Positions 46,301 to 57,499 of a stretch of DNA of 60,000 nucleotides are shown here, piece by piece. Both the position numbers and the translations under genes were made by a program. Each line of letters opens with the position of its first letter. The first letter of the stretch is position 1. The stretch is from assembly GCF_026151205.1 (NCBI RefSeq), contig NC_087079.1, positions 11,276,635 through 11,336,634 on the forward strand, read 5' to 3'. The DNA comes from Bolinopsis microptera. Lineage: Eukaryota; Ctenophora; Tentaculata; Lobata; Bolinopsidae. The notes beneath the pieces are model-generated. The model did not search any database. It was not told the origin of the DNA and worked only from the letters and a program-made list of their open reading frames with translations.

Positions 46301-47384
46301 TATTATTACTTCCAGATTATAGTAAGATTCTCATTACCCACACATACATATTGATATACTTATACAGGGTCTGGTAATTACAAAAAACCATTGTGCCAGA
46401 GAGGGTTGTTGCAAATCTTCTCTACGAGGGTGGGTGGGTGGTGACTGTACAATGTACAATGTGAGGGGGTAAGAGTATTGTTCTTTACACCGCTCTCTCT
46501 CTTTCATCCCCCCCCCACCCTCGTATTGTACACACCAGCCTGCTGCACGCTCCAAACATGCACCACGACCTTATAAGGTTATGTTACCACGGTAACCACT
46601 GCCATATAAGGTAATTTTGGGTCTTGTTAGCTCTGCTCTCTCCCACCTTCTCACCCTAGTTTTGTACACTATAGTCTACTGGCACTGCACGCCCAAAACA
46701 CACTGCTTAATTCTTTAATTTTCCCAGATTTGTGGCTTAATAATGGCTTAACGGTAGGGGACATTACCTCCCCTCTCCACGCTCTATATCCTATTAGAGC
46801 CAGTACTCGAACTTGTAGCCTGGACTAGCAGCTAAATATAATTCTAAATTCTAAATTTTAAGTAAGACTCTAGTCAGTAGTCAATTAGATTTAGAGCACT
46901 AGTTAGGGAATGACAGGAGATCTGCCATTTCCGGGAGAATGAACTGTAGAGAAGCTAAATATAGTTTGGGTATAGAACAAACTAATATTTTAATAAACAT
47001 GAACCAACAAATCTCATTCGCCACTCACCAGGCAGAATGTAATGGACAGTAATGGGTTTCAGCTTATTTCAATCTTTATATCATCTTGCATAATCACCCA
47101 CATGGACTATGGACTTATGGAGTGCTCAGGATAAGAATCACGTTTGTCTGCTTCCAAAGATTTGAATGAAGAAATCAAACTCTTAACCGAGAGTTTGAAA
47201 ATTTTAAATAATACCATTATTTTAAAAACGGTTCATTATTTTGCTTCTCTTTGGTTCAATAGCATTTATAAGCTAACCTTGTGATCTCTCGATCCCCTCT
47301 TGTGTTGCAAATCCTGACAATAAACGCTTGTAGATGTAAAAGTGACTGATGACGAACTGCCCTGGCTTGTGAAACCGCCTTCAC
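46301..47384. other. No gene seen
   Basis: Nothing supported on either strand. Confidence 0.5.
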
Positions 47385-47460
47385 ACTGCCCGCTTATTGG
47401 TCAGGTTAGCCCACGTGTGTGGAATACTGCAAGCTGATTGGTCAGGCGAGTATGCACGTT
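47385..47460 (+). promoter_or_regulatory. Putative promoter with two inverted CCAAT boxes and an E-box
   Basis: ATTGG at 47396-47400 and 47437-47441, each followed by TCAGG, with CACGTG at 47412-47417. The segment is a diverged pair of the dispersed CCAAT/E-box unit and ends about 60 nt before the ATG at 47518. CCAAT boxes at this distance from a start are typical of promoters. Function is inferred. Confidence 0.45.
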
Positions 47461-47517
47461 TCTCGGTCACCTTGTCTCTCACGAGCTCGGTATGTGGCGG
47501 AGTGTGTCAGTGCTGAC

Positions 47518-47597
47518 ATGGAGCTGGAGCAGCGAAAATCTCTCGTTACTCCTAAACACGGCTTCCTCCCCATACCTAACGCTAACAGGACAGACAG
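47518..47597 (+). CDS. Candidate first exon, unknown (26 codons)
   Basis: ATG in strong context (GACATGG) opens 'MELEQRKSLVTPKHGFLPIP' and 'NANRTD', ending at GACAG|GTTGGT in phase 2. RKSLVTP holds a basic-directed serine site. The donor is acceptable but not consensus. A nearby acceptor (CTTTCCAG at 47649) would give a 52-nt intron and an in-frame tail of about 29 codons. Otherwise the partner exon lies elsewhere. The upstream frame is open, so Met at 47419 is an alternative start. No family is recognised. Confidence 0.4.
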
Positions 47598-47976
47598 GTT
47601 GGTTTCTTGTAGGTCCCTTTACCATTAAGCCATTAAACTTTCCAGTGTAACCGGGAGATTTCTTATCTACTTACCTGTTATCGGCTGTTTCCGGTCGAAT
47701 TTTATTTCTCACTCCCCATTGTCTTGAGTGAACATCAGTTTGGGATAATGATATACTAGTAGTGCAGTATGTTGGTGGTAAGTGGTAATGAAGAAGTGAA
47801 GTGCAGTAGCCAGTAGTGGACTATTGTGCCTAAGATGTTAAGCAGCGTGCTCCAGATTGTTCACTTCAAATACGTCGCGCCCAGAGCATTGTGGCCAAAA
47901 ACTTTGTGCACTATCTAGTGCCTGTGAACCTCAAACTTAATTATTTCGGGACAAAAATTGTGACCCCCAGTGATGT

Positions 47977-48036
47977 CAGTCCCCAGGACCTCAGTCCCCA
48001 GGACCTCAGTCCCCAGGACCTCAGTCCCCAGGACCT
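47977..48036. repeat. 15-bp minisatellite, four perfect units
   Basis: Four copies of CAGTCCCCAGGACCT run through a short transition (CAGACCTCAGA) into the hexamer array. Confidence 0.95.
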
Positions 48037-48047
48037 CAGACCTCAGA

Positions 48048-48353
48048 CCCTGACCCTGACCCTGACCCTGACCCTGACCCTGACCCTGACCCTGACCCTG
48101 ACCCTGACCCTGACCCTGACCCTGACCCTGACCCTGACCCTGACCCTGACCCTGACCCTGACCCTGACCCTGACCCTGACCCTGACCCTGACCCTGACCC
48201 TGACCCTGACCCTGACCCTGACCCTGACCCTGACCCTGACCCTGACCCTGACCCTGACCCTGACCCTGACCCTGACCCTGACCCTGACCCTGACCCTGAC
48301 CCTGACCCTGACCCTGACCCTGACCCTGACCCTGACCCTGACCCTGACCCTGA
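48048..48353 (-). repeat. (TCAGGG)51 telomere-variant hexamer array
   Basis: Exactly 306 bp, 51 uninterrupted CCCTGA units on the plus strand, equal to TCAGGG on the minus strand, with no substitution visible. TCAGGG differs by one base from the metazoan telomere unit TTAGGG. The long Leu-Thr, Gly-Gln and Gly-Ser frames across it are artefacts of the 6-bp period. Confidence 0.97.
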
Positions 48354-48404
48354 CACAAGGTTTGTGAATTGTGCTGATATAAACACTTATATGATATCCA
48401 AATG

Positions 48405-48480
48405 TTACAGACTAAGTAATGATTATTGTGAGGAGTCTGATATTACAGACTAAGTAATGATTATTGTTAGGAGTCGTTAC
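48405..48480. repeat. Tandem duplication of 38 bp
   Basis: Two adjacent copies beginning TTACAGACTAAGTAATGATT with few differences. Confidence 0.9.
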
Positions 48481-49075
48481 TAAACAACTTATAATGAGTT
48501 CTTATAGAGGAATATCGTTTACATAAAGACGGCGATGTTTGATATCAAAGTGTTATTATCCATTTGTATTTTTCGTCGTGATCACAATAATTTTATTTTT
48601 TACTCTACCATATAAATTATAAGGTCGTGTTAATTGTTAACATGTTGCAAGACCTTAAAATAAGATCATGTTAATATGTTACACTACCTTATGAGGTGTT
48701 ATGTTTCACTTAAAACCGTTTAAAACCGTAACAAAGAAAGTTCACTGTACTGGCGTTTCCAAAGCCGGCGTAATTACCTGTAGGAAAATGCAAATCTGGC
48801 GGATAAAAAGGAAACTTGACTATATACGCTTTCATTTGACATTGTGTATTATTCGTATTGTACACTTCAAATAATTGTCCTGTCGTTTTGTTGAGCTTTG
48901 TTGCTACAAATGCTAATAACAGACGTGTGACTTTTCAACTTTTCAAGCAACGATAATTTATTTAATGTCGTTAAACCCGTAACTATATAGCAACACTGCA
49001 GCGCCTATTTATTAAGTTGTTAATCCGAACCCTAATCCAAGCCCCAAAAGATAATTAAAAGCAACAAGGGGTAAG
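48481..49075. other. Spacer upstream of the 49.1-kb candidate gene
   Basis: No gene. GTTAATATGTTACA-type words are repeated around 48630-48680. Confidence 0.5.
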
Positions 49076-49436
49076 ATGTCGGAGGATGAAAAGACTGTTC
49101 CAGCAACTGGAATGCATACAGCAAACGAGATGCGCTTCATGTTAGCCCGACACATCAATAATACTCAGACGGGAGGAGTTAGAGAAAAGCTCCCGAAGTT
49201 CATTCTGGCGACTATGGCGATGTCGGGTGATGTGCTAGCTCAATCTAGACTGAGAGAAAACAATTCCAGACCACCTCAGCTCCTGTGAGTAATCTTATAC
49301 TTCCAACTCTAAATGCGAAGTGCAAATTTCTCAAATTCAATTGGTCCTGCTTTGGTTTTTGTCCTTTGCAATGATCAATTCTGTCCATTTGCTCTTCTGT
49401 AGGGGTTTTGGTTCTCATGAAATTTTGTCATTGTAA
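49076..49436 (+). CDS. Small two-exon candidate gene, unknown protein (80 aa)
   Basis: Exon 1 (49076-49284) begins with ATG (A at -3) after an in-frame TAA 21 nt upstream. It encodes 'MSEDEKTVPATGMHTANEMR' through 'KLPKFILATMAMSGDVLAQS' to 'NNSRPPQL'. It ends at a consensus donor CT|GTGAGT, phase 2. A 118-nt intron with a pyrimidine-rich acceptor (GCTCTTCTGTAG) leads to exon 2 (49403-49436), which adds 'GFGSHEILSL' and stops. The stop overlaps an AATAAA signal, the same arrangement as at 30.5 kb. The middle of the protein could form an amphipathic helix. There is no signal peptide, and no family is recognised. Exon 1 may instead be an alternative first exon of a gene further on. Confidence 0.5.
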
Positions 49437-49440
49437 TAAA
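49435..49440 (+). promoter_or_regulatory. Poly(A) signal AATAAA overlapping the stop codon
   Basis: Shares its first bases with the TAA of the two-exon candidate at 49076-49436. Confidence 0.5.
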
Positions 49441-50531
49441 ACAAATACGATGATTGCTTTACGGACAGGTCTTCCTCAAAATGAAGAAAACTTAATCAAC
49501 ACTTTTATAATATCATTAATATTGTCATGGTTTAAGATCTGTGTTTGGAGAAATAATCTATAAAAATTGCTTTTGTAAAAGTTTCAAATCAACATATCCT
49601 TCAAACTTTCTCAGTTTGTTGCCCCTGATGAACGCTTCGACTGTTTTTCATCACTCCGTTACCAATACCATCCTAATCGATTTTGCTCCTTTCCTAATCA
49701 ATCTATTTGAATATTTCACAAATCACATACACTAAAGATACAACTTTATGTTAACAAATCTATTGACTCAAAAATATACATTTAAGTTTACATTTCAATG
49801 GCAAAACAGACGTCTGAATAGTTTTATCTTGAAGCAGGTGTCATCAACCGCTAAGTATTAATGCTAACAACATAATCATATTCTTTATATCTCATAATCC
49901 TCCTAATCCTCTTCGCGTCCAAGAGTAGTATATGGATTTACTTGAAACACATTTACCTGTTCTTAATCATTCTAGTTATATGTTCCTCCATATTCTGTCT
50001 TATTTGGGATTCATGGTTTTGAGTAGACGTAGATAGAGGGATCATATCCATAACTTTCAATTGCATACTGATGCAGCAAGAACATGGTTTTGGAGTTCTG
50101 GCTGCATACAAGGATCGATATTCGATACCTATGATACATTAGAAATGGTCACGATAAGTTAAAAGCTAGAAAGTTTTTTAAAAGTTTGTTTTGAGACTTT
50201 CATATCTTGATCAAAATGTGGACATATGCCTGTGCTTAACAAATAATTAAATTAATCTAAATTAATAGAAAAACTACATCGCTAAACGAAACACTAATGA
50301 AGATGATTTGGCAATTGCCCGTTACAATAAGTGATAATGACTATGTAATGGAAATATAAGAGGAAGTTAAAAGGCACTCTTATTATTATAGTTGGCAGCA
50401 CTAGCCAATCAACGCTCACCTCATCAGACATGACAAGCCATGGACTACCTTGAATCACTTACCATTTCTACGTGTTTTGTTGAATGTTGCACTAATAATT
50501 GAAGTTGCTTTATATTTATTAATTTAGTAAG
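49441..50531. other. No gene seen
   Basis: AT-rich. A CCAATCAACG motif at 50405 is a weak relative of the dispersed unit. Confidence 0.5.
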
Positions 50532-50632
50532 ATGCAGTTCTCAAGGACCTCTTTTAAAACATCTAAATCTTCTAAAAACTTTAAGTTGAATGATGTCGGC
50601 GAAAAACAGAAAACACGCTCCTTCTCCCTTAG
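50532..50632 (+). CDS. Candidate first exon, unknown (33 codons, Ser/Lys-rich)
   Basis: ATG with A at -3 opens 'MQFSRTSFKTSKSSKNFKLN' and 'DVGEKQKTRSFSL', ending at TTAG|GTTCGT in phase 2. It is highly basic, with several R/K-x-x-S sites and no hydrophobic segment. The donor is not consensus. A strong acceptor (CCTTTTCAACAG, ending about 50901) fits the phase and would add about 12 codons ('PLFFLEQNGSLC'). Codon use and composition look coding, but a chance ORF is possible. Confidence 0.35.
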
Positions 50633-53600
50633 GTTCGTTATATTTTAAGTATACCTACCATACAGAAGTCGGGATGGTTGAATAATTGAATATCATCCAA
50701 GGCATTATAAACCGGTTCCGTCAAAATGAAGTGTCGTCGAGCGAATAATACCAGGAAACTTTCCATCGTTAATTTTTCAAGCATCATTTCTGCGAATGAA
50801 AAAAAAACTAAGGCTATCATATTGTGTTATCAAACAAGATGACATTCCTGAGGTTGAGAAATAAAAACCATACTGATTTCCACGGACTTCCTTTTCAACA
50901 GGCCTTTGTTTTTCCTTGAGCAGAATGGGTCTTTGTGTTAGCCTGTCATGTGTGATAGCCTGTGTGAGTTGGTTTAAACATTCTTCTTGCTCGCAGTTAT
51001 CTGAAAAATGTAAGTGTTTACTAACTTCTGAGAACTATACAATACATTAGACGCCAGGAAGACTACGGTAAGAAGAGTCGCTAACATTCATTGTCATCTA
51101 ATCATTCTATCGCAGTGATTCGATTAATCGTAAATTTCGACTCAAAGGTTTTGGGATGGCATTGTCTAATCAATACGGTAAAATGTTATGCAGCTCCCAA
51201 GAAAATATATAGAAGCTCCAACACCCACTTCCTACCAAGTTGTGATCCGATATGCGATTAAACTGCGCGACTGATGATGGCTTAATTGCGGAGTACAATA
51301 GATATACAATGAAATTCATTGTATATCTATTGAATATACAATGAATATCTCGCCACCACTCACATGAATATCTCTACAGCTCATCAGACTCGATGAATGT
51401 CTGTAGTCGTGGCATGACTGACTCGTTAGTCTTATACGTCTCAATTGTTTGATGTCTTTCGAACTCCTACCCGCCTATACCGGTCATCCCTTTCACATTC
51501 AATTTACTTTTACGTTCAGTTTTATTTTTGAAAACGAAATCCGTTTGATACATTTTTTTATTTTCCTGTGATAAAATGCAGATTGAAAAGAAAGTATGCG
51601 CGTGTCATGTGCATATTATACTCAATGTTTCATTGTGCTATCTATTGGCAGCTTAATCGGGCCACCAATTACTAAACTATGGGGAACCTTATATATTTCC
51701 GGCGTAAAACAGGTTGCAACTCAGAGTTTGATAAAGCTAAAGTATGTCATAATTCATGTCAGTGAGATAAAAGGAATATAGAAGATTCAGCCGTTTGACA
51801 TCTCATTTATATATTATAAGAAGAAAACACCTGCCTACTGAAAACGATTGCATCGCATCAAGAAGCTATTCCATAAAAATACGATCGTGCATTGTCGAAA
51901 GACTTTTTTGGAATGTTCACAAATTCCGAGGCAAAAGTGTTGATCTCTTTTAACGTTGAATTGTATTCCTGGTCGAATAAGTTGCGTCTAAAAAACGAAT
52001 GATTGTTACATGACTATGTTGCGACTATAATTTGAGATGGAAATAATTTATTCTACTTTCATTGTTCATCTTCAGCATTCATTTTCACTCACGTGTCAAG
52101 AAGTGGTTCTCTTTAATGATCGATCCTTGCTCAAGCCAGAAACCCAGCCTCTGTGCAATTACAATCGTGGGAATGGACGCTTTAATTCAATGGTCTATCA
52201 TTATAAGTAAAGAATTTGACAAATTAGCATCGTGGATTGCAGTGCACAATAATAGACCTTTAGTAGAATGCATAGACATTAGACATTTAATAGTCCCGTG
52301 TTTGCCATTCGTCATTTATTTTTAAAATATTTGGTTTTTCGCGAAGATTGTTTAAAATTTTGATTTAAGAAAAAGACGAACAGGGGGCACAATATGTGTC
52401 GTCATTTTCTTCATTTATGGCAAGAATTCCAAAAAATCCTCATATTCCATTTCCATTTGTAAAAAATGCCCCAGCCATCACCTCATCATCAAACATAAAC
52501 ATAGAGTTGTTAAAAATCAAAAATGTAAATTGATACTTAAAAGAACTGAACAAACCTTATCCAGACCTTTTTTTAAAGGACTTTCACTCCTGCATGCTCA
52601 ACCGCCTCAACTGTTATACCTGGCCCTCATATTTAAGTTATCTTAGCTATATATCTAAGCTTATATATCTAAGATAAGCGGCAGAGCCTTGTAAAAACTG
52701 AATAAAATATATCAGCGTCTTTCCATAAAGTTCCTATCAGTTCTAAAATCACACTATACATACCATTACACGTGCCGACAGTTTTTGGGATTCGTTCCTT
52801 GGCAACACATACTCCGTTAATTCTACTCAGCTATTTTTATGAGGTCTAACATTATTTTCTGTTTCATCTGGATATCTTGTTGACGGAATATTCTCCGCTC
52901 TTTTTCAGATTTATATAGTGTCAAGTAGTTACTGGTTATAATTTGAGTCTGTGATTTCGGATGTTCTCGGGCTTTTCGCGAAAGGTCGCAACGTGTGAAC
53001 GTGACCTTGATTGCTGTCGTCAGCTACTCTCAGACTATTTGTCCCAGCTTGTCTGTATTTCTCATACCTGACATCTTCTTAAAAATTCTAAATTGTCATC
53101 AAATGGTGGTGGCATGAACGGTGACATATATTACTATGCGTGAACATATTGACAGTCGTGAGTCATTCAGCTAGATCGGCTAATCTCCGGAATTCTTGAA
53201 TACTATATATTTATTATCCCATAGTGATCAATTTGAAAGTTGACCATTTTTGAGGCTAGCGAGACTGAACAAAGAACACATTGGCTATTCTGCAGAATAA
53301 ACAATTTTTCCGTAGAATGATACGATGTTGAATAGGCTTACGAGCAGTGACTTCAATTTTTCTGAATTTTCAATTGTTATATTTTAATTAAAATCGGCTA
53401 ATCATATTAGCCTTGTACTAAGCGAGAAAAAATAATGATCGTCCAGTTCAATTGCACCGATTGGGAGGAGAGCTGACCTATATAAACTGCGAAAAATGGT
53501 GCCGACTTATAATTACTCAATGAACCTGACAAAATGGCGGATTTAAGATCAAACAAACATTTATGATGACGAAACATTTTCTGTCCAAACAAGCAAAATT

Positions 53601-53906
53601 TTAGGTTTTGGAGTATAATATTTCCTGCCGAATATTTTGACAATTTTTCACTGATCAGAACTGAGTCTATATGAAAGAAAATGCCCAGGAGGGCATTTCA
53701 AATCATTTACGATTAAATCCATTTGCATTTCAAAACCAAATAAATACATGTTCCAACTTCCAGCTGCACGTTTTGATTTCGAAAATATTGGAAAAGAGGC
53801 ACTCTTCTATAATAACTTCATTTGGCAAATGGAAACTGAGAATTAGTGAACAATATCTTATATTAGCACGGTTCCCTTTCATCAAGTCAAGAATTAATGA
53901 AAAAGC
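50633..53906. other. No gene supported; one perfect hairpin
   Basis: A perfect 17-bp inverted repeat with a 3-nt loop lies at 51296-51332 (CAATAGATATACAATGA and its complement). Strong splice-like signals at 50963 (GTGAGT), 50996 (acceptor) and 51010 (GTAAGT) are discussed under findings. Longer frames such as 52062-52325 have no motif. Confidence 0.45.
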
Positions 53907-54030
53907 AGCAGGTCAGATCACGAAATGATTAACATACTACAAAAGTACAAAAGCTTTTTAGCAGGTCGGATCACGTATAATTGATTAAACAACCTTAAAA
54001 GCTTATAAAGCAGATCAGTTCACGTATTAA
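53907..54030. repeat. Degenerate tandem repeat, ~55-bp unit, three copies
   Basis: Copies begin AGCAGGTCAGATCACG, AGCAGGTCGGATCACG and AGCAGATCAGTTCACG and share AAAAGCTT near the junctions. Confidence 0.8.
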
Positions 54031-54960
54031 TTAAATACAGAACAATTGCCTATAAGAAATATAAGTTTGCATGTGTTTTGGTACGGTACGGCCTCGTCAT
54101 TGTCACTTATCCGCTAGTTTCTTACTTACCTGTTCGTTTCTTACAATTTCTAAAAACTAGAATTGTTAAGTCGCACATTCTTCCGCAAGCCGGTCAGTAG
54201 AAAAGTATTTTCTTTGAATTAGCAACATTTTGACTGTCCCTATACTTTTAGTTTTATTGCATAGTTAGTAACGCACTGCAAAGAGCATTTTTTGCTCATG
54301 ATGACCGCCAATTAGTAGCCAAGCATTATTGTTCAGAGTCAGAATTCAACGTTATTAGAACTTTGTCTGCTACAATGTATTTCCATCCTAAACACCCGGC
54401 CTCAATTGTATTTTTAATTGTTTGACGACTTCTTGCAAAGTATGGATGCGCTCCAGATTTCATTAGACTGCTGAAATGGATTACTTATCCAACTATCTTA
54501 ACACTGAGTATATTGCTTAACGTGTCTGTTGATTTTATGTTTTTTGTGTATTCCTTATGTAAAACCGTGAGATAACCTTCATTTAGAGAACGTTATAGAC
54601 CGTCTTGATGCTTTTTAAATCAATACCCGTGATTTATGACTGTAATGTGCCGTCTACATGAAAGCGAATAAGTTCAATTATAGATAACTACCCAACCAAG
54701 AGTTGTTCTATTTATAATTATCAGTACCCAACCACCATCCACCAAATTAATTCGTGTCAGCAAGTGCAATTAATCTAACTACCTCGATTTCCCGTAACTA
54801 CTCGTGGATAATGAGTCCAATTATTTGATCTTGCAATCTCAACATTTCACATGGATTTCATCTTTTCTTCGATGAAACTGATTTTTGGTCATGTCACGTT
54901 TACCGGCCTCCACACTCCGGCGTACTCAGTCAAACTTTGTTTTTTCTCCAAAATCTGCAG

Positions 54961-55009
54961 GTAGCCACTACAACTCCTCCACAAAGAATGGACATCTTGT
55001 TGACAGGGG
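54961..55009 (+). other. Possible isolated 49-nt internal exon
   Basis: A strong acceptor (TTTTTTCTCCAAAATCTGCAG) and a donor GG|GTAATG enclose 49 nt. Open frames read 'VATTTPPQRMDILLTG' or 'SHYNSSTKNGHLVDR'. Entry in phase 2 meets an immediate TAG, so it cannot follow the phase-2 exons above directly. No partner is identified. Confidence 0.2.
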
Positions 55010-57379
55010 GTAATGTCCTTTGTTAATTATTTGTTAGTGCAAAACGTCGGATATGCTTTAAAATCCTTCGCTATAATTCAATGGCATAATTTTGGTGAAT
55101 GTATTCGAATCCCCAAATCAGTGTTGAGTTAACACTCAAACTCTAAATACAAAGTATAAGGCACAGATATTAACAATTAAGTTTTTACGAATCACTGATA
55201 TACGGACAAAGTCGAAATACTATACAACTGTTTCCGCCTAATTCAAAATTGTCTTGGAACTCTTACAGTTGCACATTCTTTAATAGTTCAAGCAGTTTTC
55301 TTTGAATAGTATTCGTTAATACGTAATATTTAAAACTGGCTTTCAATTTAGTCTTAGCTTAAAACTTTACTCGGACTCCACTTTATCTTTTTCCGACAAA
55401 TTCCTTGGTGGATCACGAGATTAAAAGAGACAAAAATAATCGCATATCCATACATCCATATTCCATAGATTCCGTACATTATACGTAAATCAACCTGACC
55501 ACAATGGATAAGATCAATACACAAATACTCACATAGTCTCGGACCGGAAAACCGGAAATAAATGGTAAATTTTCATACTTATTTGAAGCCGGACACTCAC
55601 ATAACTCTGTACTTAAGTTGACGATACTCAGAAAAACAATTTGGGTTTATCTACACTTGCAGGAGAGTGTACAGGGTCATTCCTACTTCATGAGTGTTCG
55701 TGATTAAGTTAATACAGTCACGTGAAGATTAACAATCTACGACTATGACAACACAATCTAATCTCACGTTAAATCAGAATAACAGCAGAACAGTAAGTTC
55801 CTGTTATAGTATTATCCAGTGATATCGTTAACACAAAACGCTTGACGTTTATGAGACACTAATTTAATAATCCTCTTAATTTGATGTTTACCCTGTAGAG
55901 CCTCACTTTGCCCGTATTTCATTGTCCCAGCTATTACACCAAGGTTACGTATAGAGGTTGTGATATGTTTGTTTTTACACTACGTTTTGCGGTATTTGTT
56001 GATATTTAAGCTTGCTTTACTAAGATTACATGCCTAATCCTAAAGGTCGAGTCAGGTAATTGAATTTGTATGATTACAAACACATTGGAATTCATATTCT
56101 TTTATTTTGTAAATATTTATTGATGAACATTTCTCCAGGTTATTATAGAACAATTATTGGTAAGTTTAAAATAGGTTTAAAAAGTTAACTCTATGAAGGT
56201 AACGTTTCTAAAAAGGTAACTCTATTAAGGCGAGCCCTGTGCCCTGGAAGAGCAACTTCATGTCATCTGGATTATTCAGCAGATTCCGCATTCACAATGA
56301 CCTCATATTTTCCACCGCAATTTATTAAAAACATTTATTGATTCTGTTTTTGTGGCAACTTATTTTTTCAAAATAAAACTTTGCCCTGATAGTGATAACA
56401 GTTGTCTTTGCGGGCTAATCAAATAAAAGTTATAAACAAGTGATACCATATAAGTTAAACGTAACTTCAAAATATCACTGTAGTTGCTGCCAATATTTCG
56501 TGTATAATTTACAGAGATAATCCAGATCAATTATCCACACTATCTGCTTTTTACCTCCCTCCTTCCAGGCTAAGCTTAGTATATTATTGGTAAAACGAGG
56601 GCAGAAAACACCAGTCCTTAATAGGACCCCACAAAACATGTCCTAACATTCTACTTGGACTAGCACGAACTACGGTCCACTATTTCTGACAGCATAATTT
56701 TTTTAAAACGTTTTCATTTTAGACGACGTGTAGGTATTTAGTGTTGGCCTGCAAAGTTGTGTAGTGAAAACAGTAGTTTAATTAAGCATCTAGTTTAATA
56801 CAGCATATTATCATAATGATCGCTCCAAAATTAATACCAATTAGCCTGTTACATCAGAAACGAGTATATATGTGAGTGCCGCTAACTTTAACTCACATCT
56901 GCATTTTATTCGCGGGACCACCATTTAGCAACAAATTTAGAAAATAGCAGCGAAGATTGTCTGCATTGCGTCGTTATTGAATCTCGTTTGGTATTACAAA
57001 GGCTTCCGCTTTACGCTCAATTGGTTTAGCTTGCAGTTAGGAGAGTTATTATATTCTCAGTATATGTTTCGGGCATTACTCGATATGTGACTGTCGGGTG
57101 TCTTTTTGACCGGCATTTTCAGTTTAACTTGCCGGAATATCATTGATCATAACCACGATGTGGTTTTTCCAAGGCAATCATTAGGAGTTTCCTTGTAGCA
57201 CTAAATTGGATAATCAAATCATATTACCTTCTTTATTGGCATTGGGAATAAACCATCCTGCTTGTCAATATTCCTCTCTCAATTCTCATTTTCTCTCCCG
57301 ATTTGTCGTTCCTCGCAACTGCAGCTATTTTCATTTATTTTGGTATTTTTGTCGTGACTTTTCCAACTTTAGACAGTTA
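55010..57379. other. No gene seen
   Basis: Nothing supported on either strand. Confidence 0.5.
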
Positions 57380-57499
57380 ATGCGGGGTATTCGAGCGATA
57401 AAGGGGGTGCTGCTATCGAGGAAAAGTGCACTTATGCAAGATGAAGGCAGTAACAAACAGGAAATTAAACACCGCCCTCAACAACCACATCGTCACCAC
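57380..57499 (+). CDS. Possible small exon (40 codons), unknown
   Basis: An ATG opens 'MRGIRAIKGVLLSRKSALMQ' and 'DEGSNKQEIKHRPQQPHRHH', ending at a GTAATT donor in phase 0. Basic and Gln/His-rich, with coding-like composition. It sits inside a longer open frame (57206-57550). Its phase differs from the other small exons. Low confidence. Confidence 0.2.

Noticed and set aside
47891-48386. Long frames of Leu-Thr, Gly-Gln and Gly-Ser repeats on both strands
   Set aside because: They are forced by the uninterrupted 6-bp repeat, which keeps several frames open; no flanking coding signal.
52062-52325. 87-codon frame on the plus strand
   Set aside because: No ATG context, motif or splice support; typical of chance frames in AT-rich DNA.
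57206-57379. N-terminal part of the 114-codon frame
   Set aside because: Hydrophobic and aromatic AT-driven composition; only the portion from 57380 looks possibly coding.
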